NCBI GenBank assembly: GCA_032164245.1
Contig: JAVMKO010000004.1
Location: 35,875,626 to 35,939,625, forward strand
DNA from: Sternotherus odoratus
Taxonomy: Eukaryota; Chordata; Testudines; Kinosternidae
Length of the DNA: 64,000 nt
Direction of reading: 5' to 3'
Each line of letters begins with the position of its first letter. Position 1 is the first letter of the stretch. A program made the translations under genes and the position numbers. The notes under the pieces were generated by a model, which searched no databases, was not told where the DNA came from, and worked only from the letters and a program-made list of their open reading frames with translations. Shown here piece by piece: positions 1 to 12,592 of the stretch.

Positions 1-688
1 GAAGGCAATAATTATTCCCCACTGCTCATTAGGACCGGAGCCTGTGAAGTGCCAAATGGGCTCAAAATGTCCCATTATGCTCTCAGCAGCTTCTAAAATT
101 GTGTGCCAGATTTCATTATGCCAGCCAATGATCCAAGCATCATTACATACACAGCAGTGGAGACATGAAACCATTCAGAAACCAGTGCTCTGGAATGTAC
201 ATTTTAATGCTCCTGCTGCAAACTGCAAACTTTCAGGGAGAAAATATCTCACCATACAAAAAGACAGAGATGAGGGAATAGGTGGGTAGGCTTGTTAATA
301 AAGCAGAATTAAGGGAATTTGGATATCTGAACTGTGAATTTACATACTTTCAAATGTTTGGATTTCTTATAATTTTAGTTTTAACTCTGAATCAGCTAAT
401 CTATCACAGCTTCTGAGAGTGACATGTCAATATGGCTACCAAGGAGCCTAGTAAGGACTGTAGGGCAGAGAGGTATGGGTTTGATAATAAGCCCTCCTGT
501 TTTCAGGAGCTGCGTATCCTCCCTCCCCCAAATGGCTAGCCTTCCAAGGGAATGAGACAAGTATCATTCATGTCTGGGCTGTTGCATGGATGTTATGAGC
601 TAAGTTATATTTTAAGATGGGCTCTTCCCAACACTGTGGTTGGCATCTGTGTCTCCAGCTATGTTTGTCACTTCTACCCTGTTTCCTA
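1..688. other. Non-coding, nothing recognised
   Basis: AT-rich unique-looking DNA. An 81-codon open frame near the start has no recognisable motif and is treated as chance. I see no repeat with clear ends. Confidence 0.5.
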
Positions 689-971
689 GGCCAGTCTACA
701 CTGGAGGGGCGGGAGTCGACCGAAGATATGCAACTTCAGGTATGCAAATAGCATAGCTGAAGTCTATGTATCTTAGGTCGAGTTACCTCAGCATCCTCAT
801 GGTGACCATTGCCACTCCCCCGTCGACTCTGCTTCCACCTTTTGTGGCAGGGGAGTTCCAGAATTGACGGGAAGAGCACTCGGGGGTCGATTTATCGTAT
901 CTAGATGAGATGTGATAAATCGATACCCGATAGATCAATCACTACCCACGGCAGGTAGCGTAGACCTGGCC
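689..971. mobile_element. Harbinger-type MITE, copy 1
   Basis: Non-autonomous DNA transposon of about 283 bp. The ends are inverted: the left begins GGCCAGTCTACACT and the right, reverse-complemented, begins GGCCAGGTCTACGCT. The flanks are CTA on the left and TTA on the right, an imperfect match to the 3-bp TWA duplication of PIF/Harbinger elements. The interior carries the family hallmark, a GATTTATC / GATAAATCGAT inverted pair near 890-925 and several TCGAC motifs. It has no coding capacity and would need a transposase supplied elsewhere. The superfamily is inferred from the duplications of better preserved copies in this window. Confidence 0.75.
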
Positions 972-2040
972 TTATTGTTTACAGCTTTATTAATCCTGAG
1001 CAGTTTGCTACCTGAACCACATGAGGGAGGTTAAGAGGATTCCTGTTAGGTGGCTGTATTTGTAACTCATTGTTTTGACTTGCCTTATTTTTGGATTATT
1101 TTAAGCTATAAATACTTTGCCCTCACTTTTCCTATTGTTGGTAGGATTGTTTTCTGGCCTGATTTTGGTCACCTGGCTTGTAATGTTTTCTGAATACTGT
1201 ATTGTGGTGCTTGTTCACTTGCTTTTAGCATTATGTCTCTGCCTCAGAAGATTTTGTATTTTGCTACTCTGCAGATTGCAACCACACAGTGTTCAACAAA
1301 GATTATGGTGAGTGGGTCCCTTCCTAATAATTACTTTGGGTACAGTTACTGAATAATTGCATCTGACAAGTTTTCTGTAGCTTCATTAAAGTTTCCTTTG
1401 CCTTCTGATTTTTGGTTGCTTCTGTTTTGACTTAAAGAAGTCCCTGGATGTTTGTCATGGGATACGAACTTGGATATTTGTTGTGCTTTAAATGGCATTC
1501 AATACTCTGAAGGAAAAACTGGAATATGACAAGCTCATAATTTTCAGAGATTTTTCTCTTTGTAACCATGAAATAGTTAGACTTGTATTTGTCTAATTGT
1601 TCTGGTGATATATCACTTTTCAGTGGAATTTTCCTGGAGTTAGTTTGTGAAAGTTTTTTAGTTTGGTTTTTTTTTTTTACATTAGTAGATAAAATTTATT
1701 ACTTTGGGCAGGGTACTAGATAAGTAGACTTTTGACATGAAGTACTGTATACACCTTCAGAAAAGATATAGCTGAGGCCTGTGTTGGGCAAGCTCAGTCT
1801 CATCTATATTTCTCAGGTCTTGATTTGAAAGCACCACCACTTTGTTTACAATAGAGCAGCAGAGTGGTTAATAAATGTCTGGAAAAATAGAAGGTAGGAA
1901 AAAATGGTTAAAGTTCACCTAAAATATGCAACAAATTTTGAGACTTAAGTCTGCCCTTTACCGCTGTGTTTCTAAATAGTGTCAATTGTAGAGCCTCATG
2001 GGCTTACTTCACTTCATTCCATTTTTATTACTAAATTATT
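972..2040. other. Non-coding, nothing recognised
   Basis: T-rich DNA with a short poly-T run near 1669-1678. No gene or bounded repeat is visible. Confidence 0.45.
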
Positions 2041-2135
2041 AGGGCTGGATTCTTATGTTGTGTAAATCAGCATAGCTCCGTTGAAGATAATAGAACTATC
2101 CTGTTTTACACTGGCTGAGTACCTGGCTCTTAGTG
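2041..2135. repeat. Short palindromic repeat (TTGAAGT core)
   Basis: The left end GGGCTGGATTCTTATG and the right end ACCTGGCTCTTA are loosely complementary. The centre reads GTGTAAATCAGCATAGCTCC then TGTTTTACACTGGCTGAG, so the two halves fold on each other. It belongs to a dispersed family of about 70-100 bp seen many times in this window. Confidence 0.5.
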
Positions 2136-5100
2136 TTTATCTATTAAGAAAAATCACATTCTCAGTAACGAAGCTCTTAAAACATCTATGAGTAAATGTC
2201 TAACTCCGCAATTACACACACAGAGTTCCGAACTGGCTAATTTGTAAACGGCATCAGCCAAAATCTGATATTCTCATTTTAGATCTTTCTGGTCTCCTGT
2301 CTCCAGTGGTCTGACAAGGACTGAGAAAGCAGCTGCAAGAAATATTGTCTCAGTACATTAACTTTAAGACTATATCAGCAATTGATTCTTACTTCCCATA
2401 TTAATAACTGCATGGAAGAGCCAGAGTTTACATACTACAGGCATTTCCCTGAAAATTAACTAGTTCCATTATCAATACACAATATGCACCTTTGACCTCA
2501 GTTATTACATACTATATATCTGTCAGTAGTTATTTGTACTCCTATAGATAGTGAGAGCCAATACAAACACACCATGGCTATGTCCTCAGCACCCTTATCT
2601 TGTTTGAAGAAACTACCATCACTGTAGACACTTGCACTATCCTTACACTCAGCACAAGATGGCTCCTTGTGTCTTGCCAGGGAGTGGACTCAAGGTCCCT
2701 TCTAGACTTGTGATATGATTCTCTCTCCTGCCCTAAAGAACCTACACAGTGATTGGTCACAGTCTGCCCATAAAGATCAGAATTAATTTAATAAAGAAGT
2801 AGTAACTTTATAGATTACATTAGCATTTACTAAAGCTTCCAAAGTGCCATGTCTCAAGACATGCACTGGGTCTTGTGTAAAATTGGGGGTGGATCATTTG
2901 GGGACTATTTCTGGAGTTGTTCCAAAAACCAGGGGTTAGATTCTGAAGGGACCTATGCACTATACATCCAAGGGATGCACAATGCAGAATATGGCTCTTA
3001 CTTTAGAAGTTGGTGAGTGGGTGAGGATGTTTGGTGGGTAATTATGGCAGGAGAGATTTTTGAAGGCACAAATGGAAATTCAGTGCCTAAATCTATTGAA
3101 AGTCAGTGTGAGTTATACATACATTTGAAGCATTCATAACTATGCTTCAGAAATATTTTTTACCATTATTTATTAGATGCCAATAGGGCTTTATATGAAA
3201 AATGACCAATTTCTGACCTCACATCTGTTATACTGACTAGAATGGGGTTACCATATTCCTTATTTACACGACTGGATGCAGGCCTCCAAAAGAGGGGGCT
3301 AATTAGTTAACTTTAATACATTTTTTGTTATACTCTGCGTAACTAACCAGGGGGCCTGTTTCCAATCAGAAATATTTTTCTATCTTTTACAACTTCCACT
3401 AAAAATGTAATTTGAAAAAACGCAAGATTCTTGAGAGGGCGAGGCACACAATGGTTTAGGAAAAACACAGCATAAGCCTTTGGGTCTCATTTTTCTCTGA
3501 TGTATCCCCCTTTTTATACCACCATAAATCCATTGATGGAGAATCAGTCCTTACTTTACAATCTCTGTACCTCCAGCTGAAGGACATCTGTCAAGGCACA
3601 AGATTCTAAACAAATAAGAAATTAATTATATACATTACCTAACATGAGAAATGTTATGAAAATATCTAAGTAGTTATGCATCTTTTCTGTCGTAGCTCGC
3701 TAGATGTTCCTAGACAGAAAGCAGAGGGAACCTGATATGCTTAAGGGCTCTTTTACATTGTTATAAATTCTAAGAACACTGTGGAAAAAAAATCTTTAAA
3801 AATTTCTCCATCACAGTCGTTACCATTTTAATTGTCATGGTGTAATTCCCCTTTGTTTTGGTTGTTCCTGCTTGCCGAAGTTTGAAAAGTTATTTGATCA
3901 GTCGCATACAACTTCTGTATGACCTCAAATACCAGACAAAACAACCCACATGAAAGAATTGATTGTCCATTATTGAAAAGGCACCAGTGTTCAGCAGTGA
4001 GCACTGGCAGTTTTCTTTCTTTTTCTTTATTTAAGACCCAATTTGGTGCATACCAGATTCAACCTCTGTACTGCTCTGTTTTTGTTTTTTACTTCATCCC
4101 AGGCACGGTCTCGCTATAATATGCGATGTACTGTACATCCGTAGACTCAGGCAGTACAATTCCCTTTTCAGAAGACGCAGATTACCCAAATAAGTATACT
4201 AATAAAGCTATGCAGATTCCATGGCTAGTGAATGAATCAGAGCCAATTTCACGGCCACCGGATCACTAAAAGCAACAGCTTCTGGGTTTTCACAGCCAGC
4301 TTTGAGCTCTGAGGGCGTGAAAGAGCAGACGACTCTATTTCCACAGCTGCAGCCTGCAGTAAAAGATGCTGTACCATTCTTTTATTCTTGCTGCAAAAAA
4401 AATCCCAAAGTGACCTAGATTTCCAGGGTCCCTGTTCCTTGATTATAACAATCTCGTGACCAGACATGGGCAACACACAAAGAGTGCCCACTGAGCAAAT
4501 TCCCTTTTATTAGAGGGGGAAAAGTTCTCTACATTTGCCAGACATAAAAGCCAATGTGGCAAGCTCAGTCAGAGGGGTGGAAATAAGCATTTGCAGCCAT
4601 GAAATATGAATAAATCAAACCATTAACCTCTTTGTGACTGGATATTTGTTTCATGACTATTTCATGCTAATCACTTCTCTCTTCCTTACTAAACTTTTGA
4701 CATTCCCTCCTCTCCCCCACTCCTGCAACATCTGTAAAGATTGTTGTCTGGGGAAGCACTATAGTAGGACACATCCTCTGCACTTTCTTTCCCAGCCTAA
4801 AAGACTCCATAGCAAGGGAGGAGCCCTTACAGTGTTGCTTTTATTGTTTTTGGTGCCCAGTGCTCACCCAATCTTCTCTTTGTTTTTGAGGCAAATTATC
4901 CTGAACAAAAGCACCCAGGGTTAAAGTTAAATCAAAAGAATGCCCAGGTGTAAAAATGACTGAGTCTCTCCCGGGTAGGTGGGGAACAGAGGGTTTGGTG
5001 TTAACATGGAGTGTGGAGTTAGCGTTGTAATTGTTTATACAAAGCCAGGGCATCCACAAAGTGTCCCCAGTCCCTGACTGTTTAAACTTCCATGCATTGT

Positions 5101-5595
5101 GCAAGATCTTCCATGCTACTCCCCGGGGTAACCGACCTTTAGAGGCATCAGCTTGATGATTGCTTCCATTTGTCATCAGAGACACCTGTAGTGTGGGACT
5201 TCTCTGGTGAGGCTCGCTGAGCAGCAAACCCTAATTTAGGGCTGCATTCTAACACCCTTATTCATTTTGAGTAGGCCCTTAGCTCCTCAAACAGTCACAT
5301 GTATTCCAGTTGAAGTACTCAAGGTGAGTATAGAAGAACCTGGAACTTGTGATCTTGGACATTAGTTGTAGTCCCAGAATTCTGATTAGTCGTTCTTCCA
5401 CTGAAAATTAGTGCCTTGGCTGGAGGCATTACATAAAACAGAGTCTGAAAACAAGAACAAAGTTCATTTCAACCCCCTATATGATGTTTCTCGGTAAAGT
5501 CTGTTTTATTTTGTAGTTCATTAGGTAAGGAACCATAGATAGATCTACACCATAGATCACTAGGCTCCATTCCGTCAAAGTTGCACCCTCTAAAC
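2136..5595. other. Non-coding, one long chance frame
   Basis: No gene is recognised. The longest open frame is 128 codons on the minus strand at 4841-5227. It has no splice-site context, no known motif and no signal peptide, so I do not call it a gene. Poly-A/T runs occur but no bounded repeat is evident. Confidence 0.4.
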
Positions 5596-6024
5596 CAGGG
5601 GTCTCAAACATGCGGCCCGGGGGCCACATGCGGCCCGCAAAGCCCTTCCCTGCGGCCCGCCAAGCTTCCTGGCGCCCCCCTCCTCCCCCCGGTCCCTCCA
5701 TAGCAGTTTGCAGGATGGAGGGGCCAGAAGTGGAGGTTTCTCTTCTGCCTGGCTGGGCCGCGTGTGTTTCTAGCTCTGGACTTCCTAGATTGCTCTTGCT
5801 TTGTTTGCCAAACAGCTGTTGGTGGTGCCTAGTGCTTTCCAGGAGGGAATGGGGAGCTGCGTGCTCAGAGGAGGAGGTGGGGCAGGGGTGGGACCTCTTG
5901 GAAAGGGTGGAGTGGGGGCACAGCCGGGGCAGCCAGGGTGTGTGTGTGTGTCAGTGGTGCGGCCCTCGAGCCAGTGCACTAGTCCTCATGTGGCCCTCGT
6001 GGTCATTTGAGTTTGAGACCCCTG
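5596..6024. mobile_element. hAT-type non-autonomous DNA transposon
   Basis: A complete 429-bp element with perfect 14-bp terminal inverted repeats, CAGGGGTCTCAAAC at the left and GTTTGAGACCCCTG at the right. It is flanked by a perfect 8-bp duplication, CTCTAAAC, at 5588-5595 and 6025-6032. CAGGG termini with 8-bp duplications are diagnostic of the hAT superfamily. The interior is GC-rich (GCGGCCCG repeats near both ends, a short GT run at 5939-5950) and contains no transposase, so it was moved in trans. Several overlapping open frames on both strands here arise from its GC-rich composition and are not genes. Confidence 0.92.
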
Positions 6025-6032
6025 CTCTAAAC

Positions 6033-7840
6033 ATTTGGATCTCAACTGATCTGACAGAGGGAAGGGGGCCATGTCCTTGGACGTCCACTTGGATGCATTT
6101 GAGTCCTAGTCTTATTCTTTGGCACATAGGAGTCTGTGTGAGGCTCACCTCTCTCACACTTGCTTTCTCATTTTTATTTATTACACATGCAATACCATAG
6201 GTGAACATGGCATTTGAAAGACAAGTAAAAATATGCTCCTGAACCTAACTATTGCTCATAATCCAAGTTAGCAACGCCAGAATGAGTGACAACAGGAGAC
6301 AACAGCATGGACACAGGAGGGAGGAGGTTTACACAGAATAAGGCCATAAAGCTACTGGACTCTCAAATACTCAAGAGACACACATGCATGCACACAAACA
6401 CTCCCCAGGAACCTTGTTCAGTACAAGATCCTGATACAACATTTATATTCTGACGGTTTCCTGCTGCTCTTTTGGCTCCTGGGCTAAGATCTACAGTATG
6501 TGTGTTTCCTTTTTCCTTGGCAATGCTCTTACTACGTTATTTTATTGGCTCATTCAGTCTCACAATTTAGAATGGGCCTTCCAGGTGAACAATAGAAAGC
6601 TTATGAGCTCTAAGAGTGGTGTTCTCTGCAGGCACAGCTTTGATCACAGATGACCCATATTTTGGAAAGGGTTTTCCTTTTATCATAAACATCATCATTT
6701 ATCATACACTGTAGCACTTTAAGAATTATTTATTGTCATTTAGTTTTCACACAGTTAATAAGGCATCTATCATCATGTAGGCTCTGGCTGTACAACATTA
6801 AATTGCTGCATAGCGATTAGGAAGGATTTCAAGTCATTTTGTTCAGAATGTTTGTGTTTGTATGCTTCAGGGACGTATGCATTTAGGGTATTCGCTGATT
6901 TTAGTTTTAATGCTTCCACCAGGTCTGTGCGGGGAGATACACCATTCACAGAAAGTGCCTGTTACTGCTCATCTCTGTCATTTTGCAGAACTGATTGGTC
7001 CATTTATTTTCTTTTGTGTAATTTTTTTCATCAGCCTGTACATCTTTCTGATAGCGGGTATATACAGGGCATTTACCAGTGTCACAGAGCATATGGATCG
7101 AGGTTGTGTATACAAAATGAATAGGGAAGGACTTTTATTTTTTAATCATAGCCTATTTTATAATTTGTCTTAACCCTTCCTGAAATCCTGGTAACCTCCC
7201 CAAACTAGTCTGTTATGTACTTAAATAGACGTGCCTGAAAAACGCACTGTGTTAAGCAGTAGGGTGAGGTTTGAATCAATGAAATCTTCTTGTCTTTCTT
7301 CAAGTTATGTACTCAAATGCCAGGTTGCCTTGACTGAGATATCTAAGGAGTCATGTTTCATGTGGATCAGTAGGGCTTGGGGTCAACAGTGTCTAGATTT
7401 AGCACAATAATGGGAATATATATATATATTTAGTCTTACACCACAATGTTGGGGTCACCCACTCCAAGTGCTGAAATAACAAAGCAAATGAGCGCAAACA
7501 ATCCAGAACCACAAAAAGAATGCCTTGAATCTCTCCTCATGGAGAAGTTGGCTGTTCTCTGTTATCTCCTAAAGATACTGGGGATGGTTTTTTTAAAAAA
7601 AGAAAGAAAAGAGGGGGGGTGTGGGAAATTTTTATTTCAAATTCCCTTTTTTAAACCACATGAAACAGAACTGACAGTTACTCATGTTTTCAAAACAAAA
7701 GTCCAAATCCTCCTCTCATTAAGTAAATGGGGTGCACTGGTGTTCTTGAGAGCAAAAATTGGCATAAAAACTTCTTATATGATGCAATATGGGTCCTTTA
7801 AATACTCTCTTCCAAATTCAATTCTAAGATATTATTTATG
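6033..7840. other. Non-coding, AT microsatellite
   Basis: No gene recognised. Two overlapping frames near 6852-7173 encode hydrophobic stretches without family similarity and look like chance. An (AT)n run lies at about 7416-7429. Confidence 0.4.
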
Positions 7841-7905
7841 AAATTCTGCTCTTCTAACTCATTGATTTCAATGGCTTACATGGATGTAACAAAGGGCAGA
7901 ATTTA
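7841..7905. repeat. Short palindromic repeat with 9-bp inverted ends
   Basis: Bounded by AAATTCTGC and GCAGAATTT, a perfect 9-bp inverted pair. The core ATTGATTTCAATGG is itself nearly palindromic. One of the clearest copies of the dispersed family. Confidence 0.6.
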
Positions 7906-10039
7906 ACTCTGGCACTCTAGTCTCCTAGCCTGCAAACAAATGAAATAATGAACAGATTTCTAAGCTACCTAGTTCAATCCTTCCTGTATTTTCAGCTATT
8001 TCCTACTCATTTAAACTGCATTCCTTGTAGCAAGCAGATGCAATTTACCTGTGATCAATATGTCCCTGTGAAGTATTTACTGAGAAGCTGAACAGCTGTA
8101 GAAAAAACTGTGAAGAAAGCCTGGCACTTAGCAAAGGTGGACTCACAGTCAAACAGGAATGGAAGGCCATTGAAATAACTCTCTCTCTCTTCTATGAATG
8201 CTCGTCTCAGTGTTTTGCAGGACTTAACTGTGTGAAAACCAGTAATTGTAGTGTGAGGAGAGTACATTCTGTTAGTAACTCTAGCTTCTCTAACTGTGAT
8301 TCAAGGCATACTTATTTGCTTGGACTGATGTGAAGGGAGGTTTGTTGGGGGTTAGGTCTGCAAGGCAATGGGGAATTTTGTGAGAGTTCTGAAGGGGTCT
8401 GAATTTTCTATACTGTTAAGGAGTAATGCCCAGATTCCCACTGATTTAGGTGCCTAGCTCCCACTGATTTCAATAAGAGTTTTCCCCCTAAATACTTGTG
8501 TGGATTTGGGCCTTGGTTGCTAGATATTAGTTTTGCTCCTGTAATTTGTGTTAGCGACACCCAGGGCTTTAAGTAGATGTGTCTGTGTCTGTCTCTCTCA
8601 TATATATATAAGAAGCAGGTCTTTTTGTCATAAAACATTTATCAAGCATGTCACACCATTGGATCCCCTGATCTTTTCTATGGATATTATAGGTTCAAGG
8701 TCAACACAATGTAATTCCTCAGCCTTCCCTCAGCATCTGCTCAGAGTTCATCATATCTGATAGAGAATCTAAAGGTTTCATTATGTCATTAGCCTTTATT
8801 AGCACCCCAGGGGCCATGGCAGGGAAGAAGGAAACATAAAGATGGGCAGATTCTACTTCAATGGGAAAATTCATCCCTGGCTCAGAACACCAATGTGAGG
8901 CCCTCTGTGCCTCTTGTATCCTGTGAGTCAGTTGCTCAGGTAGACCATAAGCAAAGAAGCCACATAGATGTGTCTATACAACCCTCTATGTCCTTCAGAA
9001 AAAAAGGTTTCTGTGCCAGCCTACAGCAATCTGGAATGAACAGCCACAGTGGCCGTGGGCTGGGGAGAGGAAATGGATCTGTGTATACTGGAACCAGGGG
9101 CTCTAATCCCTTCATTCTAAACTCATTGAACCAGTGGCAAAAATCACTTTAACTTTGATGGTATCGGATCAGGGCCATAGCACACAGACATTGTGGACAC
9201 TATCCCAGCCACAGAGGTCTCCACAGCAGCACTTAGCCACATTGTGCCTGAATACTATGATGTCACAATCTGGAATGCAAAGGATATGAGAAAGGGCTCT
9301 TATGCTTCTCACAAGTTTTGCAATGCCTAGTGTAAACTTTAAACCAAATTGACCCTAGAGTGATGTGCAAGGTTAGTAAAGTGGCAATTGCAATTGTCTT
9401 TCACCATAACAGTAGGAAATGCAGTAGAATCTGACAGTAAAACATTCTCATTTTCACAATAACTACTGATCTCCTCACATTCTGATCTCCTCCACACCAA
9501 TGTAACTTCATAGTAACACATTAACAGGGTTTATTCTAGATATATACCAACATAATGGAGAGCAGAATCTGGTCCTACAGCAACAAAAAGGACATTCGTA
9601 TTATTGCTGCTGCACAGCCTCTTCCACCTCACAGATCACACAATTTTGTCGTCCACCGCAAAAAAAAAACCCAAACAGAAACTTCCTCAAGTTCTTTTAA
9701 CTCCATTAGCAAAACGACAGTCAAAAATCAAACCACGCGAAAATAAATAAATAAACGGACTTGCTCGGAATAAATGGTTTCAGTGAACTGCCTATGATTC
9801 AAAAGCCTGGTTTCTTCAACAACCTGGTTCCGGAAAATGACTATCATGCATTTATATGTAATTATTGTTTAATTTCATATGTGTTAAAATCTGGCCTGTT
9901 AATCATGGCATGTTTGGATTTGGCCCCCACTGTCAGCTAAGCCAATGATAGTCTGTCACAAAATGCTGGTGTTTATTAGCAAAAAAGTAATTAACCAGTC
10001 CAAAATATGGCTGACTGAATGCTATTTTCATCCATTGTT
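7906..10039. other. Non-coding with weak palindromic repeats
   Basis: Holds poorer members of the short palindromic family near 8420-8515 and 9098-9178 and a short AT run near 8600-8611. A run of A residues at about 9660 and an AAAT tract near 9743 are low complexity. No gene seen. Confidence 0.4.
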
Positions 10040-10165
10040 GGATCTTAGAGCCCAGTTCCAGAGTTCCAGCCTGAGCCTGAATGTCAACACTGCAATTTTA
10101 TATCCCCTGAGCCTGAGTCAGCTGATTTGGGCCAGCTGTGGGTCTTTTATCACAGAACAGACATG
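10040..10165. mobile_element. Fragment of palindromic DNA transposon family
   Basis: Matches the right half of the element at 17793-18030: CAGCCTGAGCCTGAATGTC, a CACTGCAATTTTAT stretch, then GAGTCAGCTGATTTGGGCCAGCTG. The outer end is lost. Family assignment rests on this internal similarity and on memory of an abundant turtle repeat. Confidence 0.45.
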
Positions 10166-10606
10166 GCCTTAGTTCTCGTATCAATTAGTATGATTTGTCA
10201 TCTTTGTTGGACATCTCTACAGAGAGGCTAAGGACTGAAAGAGCAGAGAGACTGGACTGCTCTCAATGAGAGATGGTCCAGTGATCCAAGGGAGAGGCAA
10301 TGTATAGAAGTATGGACTGCTATTGCCTGTAATGTGCCTGTTCTATGAATCCAAATGTCATTTTACTCTCTGGACCTCTCAATCTGGCACCTTTCAAAGG
10401 AATTAGTTTTTAAAGGTTCAGCTCTCGGAAGGGAGTAATCAATGGTGTGATACTGTATTAATTGCTAAGCATCTCTTAGTAAAACAGCAAATATGTGTGA
10501 CTATAATGGATCAGGTGACTACTGCAGAATTCTGATATTCAAGACTACAGAGAAAGAGCAGCATTGCTGGGTTACCAAATCCAGGCCAATTCTAATTCTT
10601 CAATAT

Positions 10607-10790
10607 AATTACAATATTTCTAACCAAATTGAAACCAAAACTATAAAATACCAAAAAAAATTCAAGACATCATTGTGTGAAATCTCCTGATTACTTTTTA
10701 GACCAAAGAGGTTCATATTAATTTGGATAAGACCAAACTTTTGGATGCGTCTCCATATCCCAACCCCATTGGCAGAAAAGAAGGGACGAA
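10607..10790 (+). repeat. Dispersed direct repeat, copy A
   Basis: Shares with 12103-12300 the blocks TTTCTAACCAAATTGAAACC, TTTTTAGACCAAAGAGGTTC (from about 10694) and CATATCCCAACCC. The copies differ by substitutions and indels and lie 1.5 kb apart in the same orientation. No coding motif. The family is not recognised with certainty. Confidence 0.6.
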
Positions 10791-10814
10791 GAGAGAACTC
10801 ATCCCTGTTCTCCA

Positions 10815-10893
10815 CTATAGTTTTACATTAGTGTAACTCCTTTGACTTCGCTAGATGGATTTGCACTATCATAAGTGAGATCACAGAATCTGA
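10815..10893. repeat. Short palindromic repeat
   Basis: Contains GTGTAACTCCTTTGACTTCG and ends near CACAGAATCTGATGC, as in other copies of the dispersed palindromic family. Confidence 0.4.
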
Positions 10894-11654
10894 TGCAATG
10901 GGTATGAAGACATTTTGGGCATACAGCTCTGTGAGAGACCTGCAAAAATGGAGTATAGAATACCATATTTTACTAGGGTTAGTGGAACCTTTGTCTGGTA
11001 ATCAGAGAGCCTGGCAGCCAACCTCACAAACCATTTGTACCTTACCCACAAAATAAAAACAAAACAAACTAAAAAATACCCTTGTGTTACCAGTCTCACA
11101 TCATATTAGAATCTAACTTTGAGCATCTCCATGAAGTACATAATGTCTTTTTCATAAAAGAAATCCATTGATAGGATTAATCTGTGCTTAGAGGGGTGAC
11201 CTCTCTGCTGGCAAAAATACTTATTCTGTTAAATTAGGTTGGCTGATAAATAATTTATGATGGTGCTGATGTCCAGACAAACCACACCTCAGGTATTTAA
11301 AGGCTTATTTCTCAAAGTGAAATGCTCACTCAGCATCCAAGCTTGTTTGTGTAATTAATAACGTTTAGAGTGACAGAAGCTTAGTACCTCGTCCACCATT
11401 TTTCTTTAGATACCGTTTATATTTCAGAGACACATTGATTTCTTTCAGTCAGTACCACTCAAATATACCATAACATTAGTGTTCTGAATTTCTTAACACT
11501 TAAGTTACACTAATTTTAACTTATTCAGATAGGACCCTAGAGGAGACTGGTATTATTTATTAGGGGGCAAGGCAGCTGAAGATCATGCTGCATCCAATAG
11601 TGCTCTTCTGAGGTATACCTATTGTATGTTGAAGGTTGAATTCCACAGAGTGCA

Positions 11655-11760
11655 GATTGGATTCTGTATCAGTTATGCCTGTGCATATCAGAAATAACTC
11701 TATTGACTTCAACTGAATTATTACAGATCTACACTGATGTAACTGGGAGCAGAGTCTGAC
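11655..11760. repeat. Short palindromic repeat
   Basis: Starts GATTGGATTCTGTATCAG, has the core CTATTGACTTCAACTG and ends CTGGGAGCAGAGTCTGAC, an imperfect inverted arrangement. A second copy follows within 20 bp. Confidence 0.5.
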
Positions 11761-11778
11761 TTTCGAACTTGAACCCAA

Positions 11779-11875
11779 AGTAAATCCATAGTAACTTCAT
11801 TAGTTTCAGTGGAAATTCCATACTAGCAGTATGCATTTACACTGGTGACAGCTATGACAGCAGAATTTGGCCCAC
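11779..11875. repeat. Short palindromic repeat
   Basis: Core TTAGTTTCAGTGGAAATTCC and right end GACAGCAGAATTTGGCCC. It sits directly after the previous copy, forming a close pair. Confidence 0.5.
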
Positions 11876-12102
11876 TGTATGCATGTGTGTTTTCAGGGTA
11901 TTGTAAAATGAAATAAGATGATTAATTTGGAGAAAATAAGAAGTGACATTTTTTTTTCCAAAATGTCCCACCTTGACTGTCCCTCACACTTCCTTTATTT
12001 TATTTATATCCAAGAAATTTGATTATTAAAAGAAATAACTCTTCATGCTTCTTGCATATCTCTATGCAGACTAGTTTTGAGCAGGAGAGCAGTTAGGGCT
12101 AC

Positions 12103-12300
12103 TCTTACAGCATTTCTAACCAAATTGAAACCAAAACTAGAAAGTACCAGAGATTTCTCAAGAAAGAATCTTTCTTGTGAGAGCTCCAGATAACTTTTTA
12201 GACCAAAGAGGTTCATATTAATTCTGATAAGATTTGAAGAAACGCCTAGTGTTTCAGCTGCCTATTCATATCCCAACCCAAATGCAAATAAACTTTTGAG
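12103..12300 (+). repeat. Dispersed direct repeat, copy B
   Basis: Partner of 10607-10790, with the same block order. Copy B has an extra or better-preserved middle segment (GAAAGAATCTTTCTTGTGAG) that is shortened in copy A. This suggests two insertions of one family rather than a local duplication. Confidence 0.6.
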
Positions 12301-12424
12301 GCTCAGCTAAGCACTAGTGGTAAGGTTATAAGTTATCTAAGGTTTTAGCATATGTACGTTGCAGTGAGTTTCAGAGGCAGTACCTGCACAGTTTTGCAAA
12401 CAGCCCAGTTCTGCCAAACCTTAC

Positions 12425-12505
12425 TCATACAAACCAGATCTAATCCAAATTCTGTTGAAATCAATGAGAGTCTTTGCACTGATGTCACTGGGCACTGGAT
12501 CAGCT
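12425..12505. repeat. Short palindromic repeat
   Basis: Core GTTGAAATCAATGAGAGTC followed by CACTGATGTCACTGGGC and GGATCAG; arms complementary to the left CAGATCTAATCC. Confidence 0.45.
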
Positions 12506-12525
12506 CCATAGTCCAGTTTAGATTG

Positions 12526-12592
12526 TATTCTCTTACAATGTATTTGTATAGTGCCTACCACAATGGGGCACTGGGAACTGTGCTATAATGCA
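12526..12592 (+). repeat. CR1/L3-like retroposon 3' end
   Basis: The segment TTGTATAGTGCCTACCACAATGG followed by GGGCACTGGGAA and an A-rich end matches the well known 3' end shared by CR1/L3-type elements in reptiles. Only the tail survives. Confidence 0.45.

Noticed and set aside
4841..5227. 128-codon open frame on the minus strand, the longest outside the GC-rich repeats
   Set aside because: No family similarity, no splice or promoter context, and an overlapping open frame on the other strand. Chance is sufficient.
5610..6200. 196-codon open frame rich in prolines, tryptophans and cysteines
   Set aside because: It lies almost entirely inside the hAT element, whose GC-rich interior is open in several frames on both strands.
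6852..7173. Two overlapping frames with hydrophobic, membrane-like stretches
   Set aside because: Hydrophobic residues follow from T-rich DNA; no start context, splice sites or family motif.
12366..12395. GAGTTTCAGAGGCAGTACC as another Penelope tail start
   Set aside because: Similarity to the CAGAGAGGTAGCCGTGTT end stops after about 12 bases.
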